Assembly (NCBI RefSeq): GCF_040676775.1
Contig: NZ_JBFAPP010000002.1
Span: forward strand, 372,001-436,000
Source: Micromonospora_G sp040676775
GTDB taxonomy: Bacteria; Actinomycetota; Actinomycetes; Mycobacteriales; Micromonosporaceae
Direction: 5' to 3'
Length of the DNA stretch: 64,000 nucleotides
The notes beneath the pieces are model-generated. The model made no database searches. It was not told the origin of the DNA and saw only the letters and a list, made by a program, of their open reading frames with translations. A program made the position numbers and the translations under genes. Shown here in pieces: positions 16,599-25,452 of the stretch. Position 1 is the first letter of the stretch. The number at the start of each line of letters is the position of its first letter.

Positions 16599-18131
16599 TC
16601 AGTCGCGGCCGAGGAAGATCGGGTTGGTCAGCGCCACCATCGCGTTCGGGGTGGTGGTGTTCGGGCCACCTGAGGCGCGGCGCACCTCGGCGCGTACCCA
16701 GCGGCTGTAGCGCGGGTAGGTGGTCCAGCGGACCGTCGCGGTGCCGCTGTCCGGCACCGGCTCGGTGTACTCCTTGCCGAGCTGGTCGAGGATCGTCACC
16801 GTCGTACCCGGTACGCCGGAGACCGCCACCTCGACCGTGACCGGGGTGCCGATCTCCGCCTTCAGTCGCTCACCGATCCCGGCGGTACGACCGTCGGCGC
16901 TCGCCGTGAAGGAGAGGTTCACCGCCGACGACTCGGCCAGCCACGACCGGCCCGCCTTCAGCCCGGCCAGCAGCGGCTCCCGGCGCAGGTTGTCGGCGTA
17001 CACGACGGTGTGCGGCAGCGCCACGGTCTGGCCGGGGCTGTGCGCGTCGGAGTTGCCGATCGCCGGGATCCACCGACCCGCCCGCAGCAGGCCGTCCCAG
17101 TGGGTGACCGCCTGCTGGTCCTCGTCGGTCCACGGACCGTTCCAGATCTCCACCAGGTCCGCGATCTCGTACCCGAACTCGTACGTGCAGCCGAAGCAGT
17201 TCGCGAACGGGTGTGCGGCGGTGACCAGGCCACCGGCCTTGTGCACCTGCTCGGTGAAGCGGCGGAAGTCGGCCGGGTCGGCGGCCCGGTAACGCCAGTC
17301 GATCCACTTGCCGGCCGGCAGCCCGATCGCCGGCCAGTGCCCGGACCGGGTGGTGACCTCCTCCCCGTTGAGGATCAGCAGGTCGTCGGTGGCGTGCTCG
17401 CCCCACTGCAACGACGAACTGGACGTGTTGTGGTCGGTGGAAACCATGAAGTCCAGGCCGGCGGCGCGGGCCTCGGCGACCAGCTCCGGCGGCGTACGGC
17501 GACCGTCGGAGTGGACCGTGTGCAGGTGCGCGTCGCCCCGGTACCAGGCCCGACCGCGCTGCTTCGCCGGAGCGGTCGCCGGGGCCGGGTTCGGCTTGAA
17601 CGGCTTGCCCTGCGGGCCGAAGTGCAGGGTGATCTGCACCTGGTAGTTCAGCCCCTGCGGCGCCACCGTGTACGGGCCGAGGATCACGTGCCAGGTGCCG
17701 GCCGTGATCGGTCCGGCGAGGTAACCCGGCGTCGCCTCCGAGGCGCTGATCGAGAACCGGTCGCGGAAACCGCCGGACCAGCCCCGGAAGCCGCGCTCGT
17801 TGCCGAGCTGGTGGCCCTCCGGCCCGAACATGCCGATGTCGCAGGCGTTGCCCCGGGTGCCGGCGGGGACGGCCGGCTTGTCGTACGAGTAGACGACGTC
17901 GATCTGGTTCACCCCGCGCGGCACCTGGACCGGCAGGTAGTACCAGTCGTCGATGCTCGGGGTGAAGGTGCCGGTCACGGTCTTGGTCTGCTGCGTCGTA
18001 CCGGTCGTGCCGGTCTCGTCGGTGCTGGGTGCGGCGAACGCGACGCCGGGAAGCAGGTTGATCGTGGCACCAGCGGCCAGGACGCCACCGGTACGCAACA
18101 GGTTGCGCCGGGTCAGGTCTCCGGAAGACAT
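16599..18131 (-). CDS. Tat-exported CehA/McbA-type PHP-domain metallohydrolase
   Basis: A 510-residue exported protein. The start at 18131 gives a twin-arginine signal (LTRRNLLRTGGVLAAGATIN). After a beta-rich N-terminal domain (near 50-190) comes a PHP-type metal site: HLHTVHSDGRRTP, then FMVSTDHNTSS, then a conserved Glu-containing segment ILNGEEVTTRSGHW, and later AAHPFANCFG and IPAIGNSDAHSPG. The family contains phosphoesterases and carbaryl hydrolase; the natural substrate here is unknown. It diverges from the EACC1/caspase locus. Confidence 0.85.
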   Translation of the reverse strand: MSSGDLTRRNLLRTGGVLAAGATINLLPGVAFAAPSTDETGTTGTTQQTKTVTGTFTPSIDDWYYLPVQVPRGVNQIDVVYSYDKPAVPAGTRGNACDIGMFGPEGHQLGNERGFRGWSGGFRDRFSISASEATPGYLAGPITAGTWHVILGPYTVAPQGLNYQVQITLHFGPQGKPFKPNPAPATAPAKQRGRAWYRGDAHLHTVHSDGRRTPPELVAEARAAGLDFMVSTDHNTSSSSLQWGEHATDDLLILNGEEVTTRSGHWPAIGLPAGKWIDWRYRAADPADFRRFTEQVHKAGGLVTAAHPFANCFGCTYEFGYEIADLVEIWNGPWTDEDQQAVTHWDGLLRAGRWIPAIGNSDAHSPGQTVALPHTVVYADNLRREPLLAGLKAGRSWLAESSAVNLSFTASADGRTAGIGERLKAEIGTPVTVEVAVSGVPGTTVTILDQLGKEYTEPVPDSGTATVRWTTYPRYSRWVRAEVRRASGGPNTTTPNAMVALTNPIFLGRD

Positions 18132-18322
18132 GCGTACCTCCGCATTGTTGACGGTCGGGCCGACGCTAGGCCCGCAGAGGTACGGAAAAACCACCAGTAA
18201 GTGAACAATGATCGAGATGTCCGAGTACGTCGCCCCACGGCAGGTCACCCGGTCGGTGGCGACACCGCAGCGGCCTCGGTGGTGTTCAATGTAGACGCGC
18301 GCGAGCCGTGGGAGGTATCACG

Positions 18323-18784
18323 ATGTCCGAGGTCGCCGTCGCGATCGAACCGCACACACCCGTCGCGGCCGAACGGCTGGACGCACTCGCCGGAGGGCTC
18401 GCCGACGACCTCCGTACGGTCCGTGGACTGCGGGTCGGGCACGCCGGCTCCACCGCCGTCGGCCCCGGCAAGTCACCCCAGGCGTGGGAACTCGGCATGC
18501 TCGTGGTCAGCGGCGTCTTCTCGGCCGCCACCATGGGGGCGATCGCCCAGATCGCGGTCGCGTACATCAACCGGGCCAACGCGCGGTCGATCAGGCTGCG
18601 CAGCGGCGAGAACGAAATCGAGATCACCGGCTCGACCCGCCTCGACGACCCCGTACTGGTCGCCCAGCTCGAAAAGATCTTCGGCACCGGGTCGGCTCCG
18701 GCCAGCGGCGCACCCGCTCCGCTGGGCGGCGGGGACGGGCCTCGGGCGGTCGAGGGCGACCGCGGCGCCGACACCGGTCGCTGA
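18323..18784 (+). CDS. EACC1-like effector-associated constant component
   Basis: A 153-residue protein with the layout of effector-associated constant component 1, a small protein encoded beside effectors of actinobacterial conflict systems. An N-terminal soluble part (LADDLRTVRGLRVGHAGS) is followed by a hydrophobic helix (LGMLVVSGVFSAATMGAIAQ), then a beta segment RSIRLRSGENEIEITG and a helix DPVLVAQLEKIFG; the tail is Gly/Pro-rich. ATG 18323 has GGAGG at 18311-18315. Only 6 nt separate it from the caspase-ATPase gene, so they are co-transcribed. In known examples EACC1 is thought to tie an effector to its activation platform; that role is inferred. Confidence 0.75.
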   Translation: MSEVAVAIEPHTPVAAERLDALAGGLADDLRTVRGLRVGHAGSTAVGPGKSPQAWELGMLVVSGVFSAATMGAIAQIAVAYINRANARSIRLRSGENEIEITGSTRLDDPVLVAQLEKIFGTGSAPASGAPAPLGGGDGPRAVEGDRGADTGR

Positions 18785-18790
18785 GCGACG

Positions 18791-21700
18791 ATGGGACGCC
18801 GCCTCGCCCTGCTGATCGCCAACGACCGGTACATCGACGAGTCGCTGTCCGACCTCTACGCGCCGCGCGAGGAGGCCCGCGACCTGTCCAGCCTGCTGGC
18901 GGACGTCGACGTCGGCGCGTTCGACCACACCGTACTGCTGGAGAACGAGTCCAAGAGCGCGGTCGAGCGGGCGATCGAGTCGATGCTGCGTACGGCCGGG
19001 CCGGAGGACCTGATCCTGCTCTACTTTTCCGGCCACGGCATCCGCAGCAACAAACGTGGCCGGCTCTACCTGGCGGTGGCGAACACCGAACTCGACGCGC
19101 TGTCGTCCACCGCCATCTCCGCCTCCTTCGTCCGCGAACTGCTCGACGAATCCGACGCGGCCAGCTCGGTCATCCTGCTCGACTGCTGCTACAGCGGCGC
19201 CTTCGACGGCCAGGGCCTCAAGTCCACCGACGACCTGCCGATCGACGGTGAGCTGAGCGCCGGCTACGGGCGCTACGTCATCACCGCCACCAACTCCGTC
19301 GAGCGGGCCGACGACGGCCGCCCCGCCACCGAGATCACCCCACGGCTGCGGTCCGCGTTCACCGAGACGATCATCCAGGGACTGAGCACCGGCGCCGCCG
19401 ACATCACCGGCATCGGGCGGATCACCCCCGAAGACCTCTGGCGGTACGTGCGGATGGAGCTGCCCCGGCGGGCGCCCAACCAGTCACCGTGCCAGTTCGG
19501 CCGGGCCAGCGACGAAATCCACATCGCCCTGTCCCGGGACGGCCACCACCGCCAGCGCCGCCACCGCGACCAGCGGGAAATCCGCCTCGGTGACCTGCTC
19601 GGCCCGCTCGAACCCAGCGACGACGTACGCCTCTGCGCCACCGAATGGCGCCGCCGCGGCCTGCTCAAGGTGCCGATCGGGCAGGCCCAGCGGATCGACC
19701 AACCGGCCGGCGAACCCGTCTGGCTCGACCTCGCCGCCACCGAGGGACACCTGCTGCTCGTCGGCCGCGCCGGCACCGGCAAGACCACCCTGCTGCGCAC
19801 CATCATCGGCGGGCTCGCGCTCACCCACACCGACACCGAGGTGGCGTTCTACTGCCTCGAATCCGGCGGCAACTGGCTCGGCCCGATGCGCCGGCTGCCA
19901 CACGTACGGGCGGTCGTCGGCGACGACGAGGTGGGCGAGGTCCGCAAGCTGCTCGACCAGCTCGAACAGGACGTACTGCGGCGCAAGCAACTGTTCCGCG
20001 ACCACGAGCTGGAATCACCGACCAGCCTGCGCGCCAAGCGGGCAATGCTGGGCTCCGGACCGTACCCGGACGTCTTCCTCGTGGTCGACCGCTGGCAGGA
20101 CTTCGCCACGCTGATCCACGACTTCGCACCGAGGGTCATCGACCTCGCCAACAAGGGCCTCGGGTACGGCATGCACGTCGCCGTACTCGACCGGAGCTGG
20201 CGGACCATCCCCGAGGAACTGCTCGAACTGCCCCAGTCGCGGATCGAGACCCGGCTGACCCAGCCGCACGAGTCACTGGTCAACCCGGACCACGCCGGTC
20301 GCCTGCCGAACCTGCCCGGCTGGGCCATCCACGGCCGGCAGACCTTCCGCATCGCCCTGCCCGACCTGGCCCCGAGCGAGGTCGACGTCGACACCGAGCC
20401 GGTGGACGGCGCACCGGACGGCGCGGCGCTGCTGGTGGCGACGATCGCGGAGGCGTGGCAGCCGCAGGGGCCGGGCGGCGACGGACCGCCGGGAGGGACC
20501 ATCGGCGGCCTGCCCCCGTGGGGTGAGGACGGCGGCCAACCACGGACCATCGTGGTGCCGCAGACCGACCCGGGCGACCTGACGACCCCGGTGCAGACGG
20601 TGCGGACGCCGGAGACGGTTCCGCCGCCGAGCGAGGTGCTGACCGTGCTCGGGGTGCCGAACTACGCCGCGCTGCTGGAGTTCAGCGGGGCCGCCACCCC
20701 GGTCGGGGCCGAATACCTGCGGGTGCCGATCGGCATCGACGAAGACGGCGAACCACTGCACCTCGACATCAAGGAGGCCGCGCAGGGCGGCGACGGCCCG
20801 CACGGCCTGCTCGTCGGCGCGACCGGCTCCGGCAAGAGCGAACTGCTCCGTACGCTGGTCACGGCGCTGGCGATGCGGCACACACCGGACGAGCTGAACT
20901 TCGTACTGATCGACTACAAGGGCGGGGCCACCTTCGGCCCACTGGCCCAACTCCCGCACACCGCCGCGGTCATCACCCACCTCGCCGACGACCTGTCGCT
21001 GGTCGAGCGGGCGGTCGAGGCGTTGCAGAGCGAGCTTCAACGCCGGCAGGAGGTGCTGCGCGGAGCCGGCAACCTGGGCGGCCGGTGGGAGTACGAACGG
21101 GCCCGGCAGAGCCGCCCGACCCTGCCCCCGATGCCCACCCTGCTGGTCATCTGCGAGGAGTTCTCCGAACTGCTCACCGCCAAGCCGGACTTCGCCGACG
21201 TGTTCCTCCTGATCGGACGGATCGGACGCAGTCTCGGCGTACACCTGCTGCTGGCCAGCCAGCGGATCGAGGAGGGCCGGCTGCGGGGCCTGGAGAGCCA
21301 CCTGTCGTACCGGATCGGGTTGCGCACCTTCTCCGCCGCGGAGTCCCGAGCCGTGCTCGGCGTCGCCGACGCGTCCGAACTGCCCACCACCCCCGGACAC
21401 GGCTACCTCAAGGTCGGCCCGGAACTGACCCGCTTCCGGGCCGGGTACGTCTCCGGCCCCTACCTCGCCCACGTGCCGCCGCAACTGGCCGGGGACCGCG
21501 AACTGGGCGACAGCACCGTGCTCGACGTGGTGATCTCGCGGCTGCGCGGCACCGGGACACCCGCCCGCCCGATCTGGCTGCCGCCGCTCGGCGACCCGCC
21601 CGGCCTCGACACGCTCATGGACCTGGTCGAAGACCCGGTTTACGGCCTGATCGCGGCGAAACGTGACCTGCTGACCGTGCCGGTGGGCATCGTCGACCTG

Positions 21701-23239
21701 CCCGGCGAGCAGCGCCAGGACCCGCTGCTGCTGCACTTCGGCGCCGGCCAGCAAAGCAACGTCGCCGTCGTCGGCGCGGCCCGCAGCGGCAAGAGCACCC
21801 TGGTCGCCTCGATCATCGCCGCGCTCGCGCTCACCCACACCCCACGCGAGGTGCAGTTCTTCTGCCTCGACTTCGGTGGTGGCTCGCTGGCCAACCTGGC
21901 GAGCCTGCCGCACCTGTCCGGCCTCGCCACCCGCCGCGAGCCCGAGGCCGTACGCCGTACCGTCGCCGAGGTCGAGAACATCGTCGACGAGCGCGAGGCA
22001 CGGTTCGGCCAGTTGGGCATCGACTCCGTCGCTGCCTACCGCGACCGGCGGGCGGCCGGTGAGTTCCCCGAGGACCCGTTCGGCGACCTGTTCGTCGTGG
22101 CCGACGGCTGGAGCGCGCTGCGCCAGGACTACGAGGAACTGGAGGAGGCGATCACCACCCTCGCCGCCCGGGGGCCGGGTGTCGGGGTGCACGTCATCCT
22201 CACCGCGGTCCGGTGGACGGAGATCCGACCGGCACTGCGTGATCTGCTCGGCATCCGGCTGGAGTTGCGTCTCGCCGACCCGACCGAGTCCGAGATCGAC
22301 CGCCGGGCGGCGCGGAACGTCTCCGGTCACGGACCCGGTCGGGGCCTGACCGCCGACAAGCGGCACTTCGTCGCCGCCGCACCCCGCATCGGCGGCAGCG
22401 GACTGACCTACCGGGACCAGGCCGAGGCGACCACGGCACTGGCCCGCCGGGTCCGCGAGTGCTGGCCGGGTCAACCCGCGCCGAGCGTACGGCTGCTTCC
22501 CCGTACGCTCACCGCCGCCGAACTGGCCACGATCGTCGACCCGGACCGGCCGGGGCTGCCGATCGGGGTCAACGAGGCCGCCCTCGCCCCGGTGTACCTC
22601 GAACCCTCGGTCGACCCGCACCTGCTGGTCTTCGGCGACGCCGAGTGCGGCAAGTCCAACCTGCTGCGCCACATCGCCCGTACGATCGTGGCCCGCCACA
22701 CCCCGGCCGAGGCGCGGATCGTCATCGCCGACTACCGGCGCAGCCTGCTCCGGGCCATCGAGGGTGAACACCTGATCGGCTACGCCGCGTCCAACCAGGC
22801 ATTCAGCGAGGTGCTGGGCCAGGTCCGCTCGGTGATGCAGGAACGGCTGCCGGGACCAGAGGTCACCCCGGCGCAGCTTCGGCACCGGACCTGGTGGCAG
22901 GGACCGGAACTGTACCTGCTGGTCGACGACTACGACCTGGTCGCTACCGGCGGCGGCAACCCGTTGGCGGCCCTGCTCGACCTGCTCCCGCAGGCCCGCG
23001 ACATCGGCCTGCACCTGATCCTGGCCCGCCGGGTCGCCGGGGTGGCGCGGGCCCAGTTCGAGTCGGTCCTGCAACGCCTGCGCGAACTGGACAGCCCAGG
23101 ACTGCTGATGTCGGGCAACCGCGAGGAGGGGCCGGTGTTCAACTCGATCCGGCCGACGCCGCTGCCACCGGGCCGGGGCACCCTGGTCCGGCGCCGCGAC
23201 GGCGTACAGGTCGTGCAGACCGCACTCGCCGAACCCTGA
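18791..23239 (+). CDS. Caspase-like protease fused to four FtsK/EccC-type ATPase modules
   Basis: A 1482-residue protein. Residues 1-235 are a caspase-like (peptidase C14) domain with His82 in YFSGHG and the catalytic Cys, probably Cys133, in DCCYSG. Four P-loop modules follow with Walker A sites at 325-332 (GRAGTGKT), 676-683 (GATGSGKS), 995-1002 (GAARSGKS) and 1282-1289 (GDAECGKS). The second module has EccC ATPase-1 hallmarks: VLIDYKGGATFGPL, LLVICEEFSELL (Glu where Asp is usual), IGRIGRSLGVHLLLASQRI and LSYRIGLRTFSAAESRAVLG. The last two match the EccCb pair. No transmembrane helix is evident, whereas EccC normally begins with two. It is paired with EACC1 and there is no other type VII secretion gene in the window. 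The likely role is an NTP-gated protease or conflict effector. Confidence 0.88.
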   Translation: MGRRLALLIANDRYIDESLSDLYAPREEARDLSSLLADVDVGAFDHTVLLENESKSAVERAIESMLRTAGPEDLILLYFSGHGIRSNKRGRLYLAVANTELDALSSTAISASFVRELLDESDAASSVILLDCCYSGAFDGQGLKSTDDLPIDGELSAGYGRYVITATNSVERADDGRPATEITPRLRSAFTETIIQGLSTGAADITGIGRITPEDLWRYVRMELPRRAPNQSPCQFGRASDEIHIALSRDGHHRQRRHRDQREIRLGDLLGPLEPSDDVRLCATEWRRRGLLKVPIGQAQRIDQPAGEPVWLDLAATEGHLLLVGRAGTGKTTLLRTIIGGLALTHTDTEVAFYCLESGGNWLGPMRRLPHVRAVVGDDEVGEVRKLLDQLEQDVLRRKQLFRDHELESPTSLRAKRAMLGSGPYPDVFLVVDRWQDFATLIHDFAPRVIDLANKGLGYGMHVAVLDRSWRTIPEELLELPQSRIETRLTQPHESLVNPDHAGRLPNLPGWAIHGRQTFRIALPDLAPSEVDVDTEPVDGAPDGAALLVATIAEAWQPQGPGGDGPPGGTIGGLPPWGEDGGQPRTIVVPQTDPGDLTTPVQTVRTPETVPPPSEVLTVLGVPNYAALLEFSGAATPVGAEYLRVPIGIDEDGEPLHLDIKEAAQGGDGPHGLLVGATGSGKSELLRTLVTALAMRHTPDELNFVLIDYKGGATFGPLAQLPHTAAVITHLADDLSLVERAVEALQSELQRRQEVLRGAGNLGGRWEYERARQSRPTLPPMPTLLVICEEFSELLTAKPDFADVFLLIGRIGRSLGVHLLLASQRIEEGRLRGLESHLSYRIGLRTFSAAESRAVLGVADASELPTTPGHGYLKVGPELTRFRAGYVSGPYLAHVPPQLAGDRELGDSTVLDVVISRLRGTGTPARPIWLPPLGDPPGLDTLMDLVEDPVYGLIAAKRDLLTVPVGIVDLPGEQRQDPLLLHFGAGQQSNVAVVGAARSGKSTLVASIIAALALTHTPREVQFFCLDFGGGSLANLASLPHLSGLATRREPEAVRRTVAEVENIVDEREARFGQLGIDSVAAYRDRRAAGEFPEDPFGDLFVVADGWSALRQDYEELEEAITTLAARGPGVGVHVILTAVRWTEIRPALRDLLGIRLELRLADPTESEIDRRAARNVSGHGPGRGLTADKRHFVAAAPRIGGSGLTYRDQAEATTALARRVRECWPGQPAPSVRLLPRTLTAAELATIVDPDRPGLPIGVNEAALAPVYLEPSVDPHLLVFGDAECGKSNLLRHIARTIVARHTPAEARIVIADYRRSLLRAIEGEHLIGYAASNQAFSEVLGQVRSVMQERLPGPEVTPAQLRHRTWWQGPELYLLVDDYDLVATGGGNPLAALLDLLPQARDIGLHLILARRVAGVARAQFESVLQRLRELDSPGLLMSGNREEGPVFNSIRPTPLPPGRGTLVRRRDGVQVVQTALAEP

Positions 23240-23296
23240 GCCGGCGTCGGCGGCCCCCGTTGCCGTACCGGGCACCGGAGGCCGTCCCGACCCGGG

Positions 23297-23830
23297 TCAG
23301 TCCACGTCGGTGCAGACGTCGTGTGTGGTGCCGTGCACCATCGTGATGGTCTTGTCGAACGTCGGCGTGAACTCGACCCTGAACACCCCGTCGACGATCC
23401 ACAGGCCACGCGGCAGGGAGCCGGCGTTCTCGCGGAAGCCGAGCAGCACCGGGCCGGTGACGTACCAGGTCATCGAGCCGTCCGTGGCGTAGTCGACCAG
23501 CGAGGTGCCGCTCGCGTCCGCCGTGCTGGTCGCCCCGGTCTCCAAGTTCGTGATCTCGTTGATCAGGGCGCCCGTGTACAACTCCCGCTTGGCCGAGCCG
23601 TCCGGATACTCGGCCAGCACCAGCTTGCGGACCTCGTCCACCACCGGCTGCACCCGTACGGCGAAGTCACAGCGCGCCCCGGCGGGCATCTCGAACGCCT
23701 CCTGCGGGGCCGGCACCCAGCCGCCGTGCCAGCCGCCCGCGGTGCCGGCCGGCGCGGCGGATGCCGTGGCGGGCACGGTCGCCACCAGCAGGGCCGCCGC
23801 GATCGCTCCGATGATCGATCTCAGACGCAT
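23297..23830 (-). CDS. Secreted protein of unknown function
   Basis: A 177-residue protein with a Sec signal (MRLRSIIGAIAAALLVATVP, cleaved near ASAAP); this fixes the start at 23830 rather than upstream codons. The mature part has two cysteines, in ARCDFAVRV and THDVCTDVD, that may form a disulfide, and beta-rich segments such as SMTWYVTGPVLLGFRENAG. No family is recognised. It converges on the caspase-ATPase gene and diverges from the SARP gene. Confidence 0.7.
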   Translation of the reverse strand: MRLRSIIGAIAAALLVATVPATASAAPAGTAGGWHGGWVPAPQEAFEMPAGARCDFAVRVQPVVDEVRKLVLAEYPDGSAKRELYTGALINEITNLETGATSTADASGTSLVDYATDGSMTWYVTGPVLLGFRENAGSLPRGLWIVDGVFRVEFTPTFDKTITMVHGTTHDVCTDVD

Positions 23831-24005
23831 GGTCACTCCAGTCCTGTCCGCAAGCATGACCGGATCAGCATTGCCCGCCCCGCTCACCAGGTCCTGACCG
23901 TCCAGCGGCGCCGGCACGACCCTGCCGGCCGCCCGCGGTACCGGGACTCACCGCCGGCTGACCGGGGCGGCAACCGTTACCGGAGGCCAGACACTCAGTG
24001 TTGGT

Positions 24006-25421
24006 ATGGAATTCCGACTGCTCGGCCCCTTCGAAGCACGCCACGACGGACAGGCCGTCGAGGTCGGCAGCCGTCGCCAGGAACGGTGCATCCTTGCCGT
24101 ACTGCTGCTCGACGTGGGTCGCCTGGTCAGCACCGACCGGCTCATCGACCTGCTCTGGAACGGCCGCCCGCCGGAGTCGCTCCGCAGCGCCGTGCACACG
24201 TACATCGGTCGGCTCCGGGCGTCGCTGACGCCGTACGGGGTACGGATCCTCACACGCGGGGACGGCTACCTGGTCGAGGCGGAGGGGCACCACGTCGACG
24301 TGGCGGAGTTCACCCAGCTCACCGCCCTGGCCGGTGCGACCACCGATCCCGGCGAACGCGTACGGCTGCTCGACCGGGCGCTGGCCCTGTGGCGCGGACC
24401 GCTGCTCGCCGACACCGCCGACGACGAACTCCGGGAACGGCTGCACGGCCCGATCGAGGAACTGCGGCTGACCGGCATCGAGTCACGGGCCCAGGCGCAG
24501 CTCGCCCTGGGCCGGCACAGCGTGGTGGTCGGTGACCTGACCCCGCTGGTCAGCCGGTTCCCGACCCGGGAGCAACTCGTCGCCACCCTGATGACCGCGC
24601 TGTACCGGGCCTCCCGTCAGGCCGACGCGCTGCTGCTCTACCGGACCACCCGGCAGCGCCTGGTGGACGACCTCGGGGTCGAACCGGGACCGAAGCTGCG
24701 GGAGGTGCACCAACGGATCCTGCTCGACGACCGCCGACTCGACCGGCCCGGTCGGCCCGCGTACGAGGTGCGGGTGCGTGACGAGACCCTGCCGTGGAAC
24801 GTGGGCGGGCATCCGGCGCTGGAGTTCTGCAACACCTTCGCCGGTTGGGGACAGGAACCGCCGCTGCCCGGCTCGGAATGGCTGCGCGGTTACCGCACCC
24901 TAGCGGTCTGGGGCGGGTACGTGGGACTGCTCGACGACGTCGAGGTGACCCGACTGGTCGAACTCGCCCGGCGTGATGCCGCCACGGCGCAAGCTGTGCT
25001 CGACGAGGTTCGCGCACTGCGTACCCGGTTGTATGCCTGTCTGACCGACCCGGCCGACCGGCGCGCGTTCGACGCGGTGGCGCGGTCCGCGGAGGCCGCC
25101 GCGAAGACGCTCGTCTTCGCACGCGACGTGGACGGCGTCGGCCGGTGGCGGCCCGCCGGCACCGCCGGCCTGCGATCACCGCTGTACGCGGTCGCGTGGA
25201 GCGCGGCCGAACTGTTGGCCGATCCGCGCCGGCTCACCATCCGGGTGTGCCCCGACCCCCGCTGCGGCTGGCTGTTCCTCGACGAGACCGGTCTGCGCCG
25301 CTGGTGCAGCCTCGCGGCCTGCGGCCCGTCGGTGCCGACCGTCCCCTGTCAACCGGCGCAAACCGGGAACGGCAGCCGCTCGGGTTTCGGGACCTCCGCG
25401 AAGTGGGCACCTGGTTGGTGA
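24006..25421 (+). CDS. SARP/AfsR-type regulator fused to an ABATE/CGNR-like domain
   Basis: A 471-residue protein. Residues 1-92 are an OmpR-like DNA-binding domain beginning MEFRLLGPFEA, with LVSTDRLIDLLWNGRPP. Residues 95-240 are the bacterial transcriptional activation domain (LDRALALWRGPLLAD, LYRASRQADALLLYRTTRQR). Residues 255-435 resemble the ABATE domain plus CGNR zinc finger (PALEFCNTFAGW, then CPDPRCGWLFLDETG and RRWCSLAACG). The CGNR motif reads CGPS, and the tail afterwards does not resemble the family. An 11-nt palindrome ACACTCAGTGT (23991-24001) lies just before the ATG and may be an operator. The LLM oxidoreductase gene follows 31 nt downstream. Confidence 0.8.
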   Translation: MEFRLLGPFEARHDGQAVEVGSRRQERCILAVLLLDVGRLVSTDRLIDLLWNGRPPESLRSAVHTYIGRLRASLTPYGVRILTRGDGYLVEAEGHHVDVAEFTQLTALAGATTDPGERVRLLDRALALWRGPLLADTADDELRERLHGPIEELRLTGIESRAQAQLALGRHSVVVGDLTPLVSRFPTREQLVATLMTALYRASRQADALLLYRTTRQRLVDDLGVEPGPKLREVHQRILLDDRRLDRPGRPAYEVRVRDETLPWNVGGHPALEFCNTFAGWGQEPPLPGSEWLRGYRTLAVWGGYVGLLDDVEVTRLVELARRDAATAQAVLDEVRALRTRLYACLTDPADRRAFDAVARSAEAAAKTLVFARDVDGVGRWRPAGTAGLRSPLYAVAWSAAELLADPRRLTIRVCPDPRCGWLFLDETGLRRWCSLAACGPSVPTVPCQPAQTGNGSRSGFGTSAKWAPGW

Positions 25422-25452
25422 CGAAGTCGACCGCGACGGCCGGGAGGTCCTG

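Noticed and set aside
18323..23239. A complete type VII secretion locus
   Set aside because: Only EccC-like ATPase modules are present. No EccB, EccD, EccE, mycosin or WXG100 gene was found on either side in the window.
20273..23275. 1000-codon open frame on the minus strand across the caspase-ATPase gene
   Set aside because: It is a high-GC shadow of the plus-strand gene, whose motifs are unmistakable; the antisense product is low-complexity and matches nothing recognisable.
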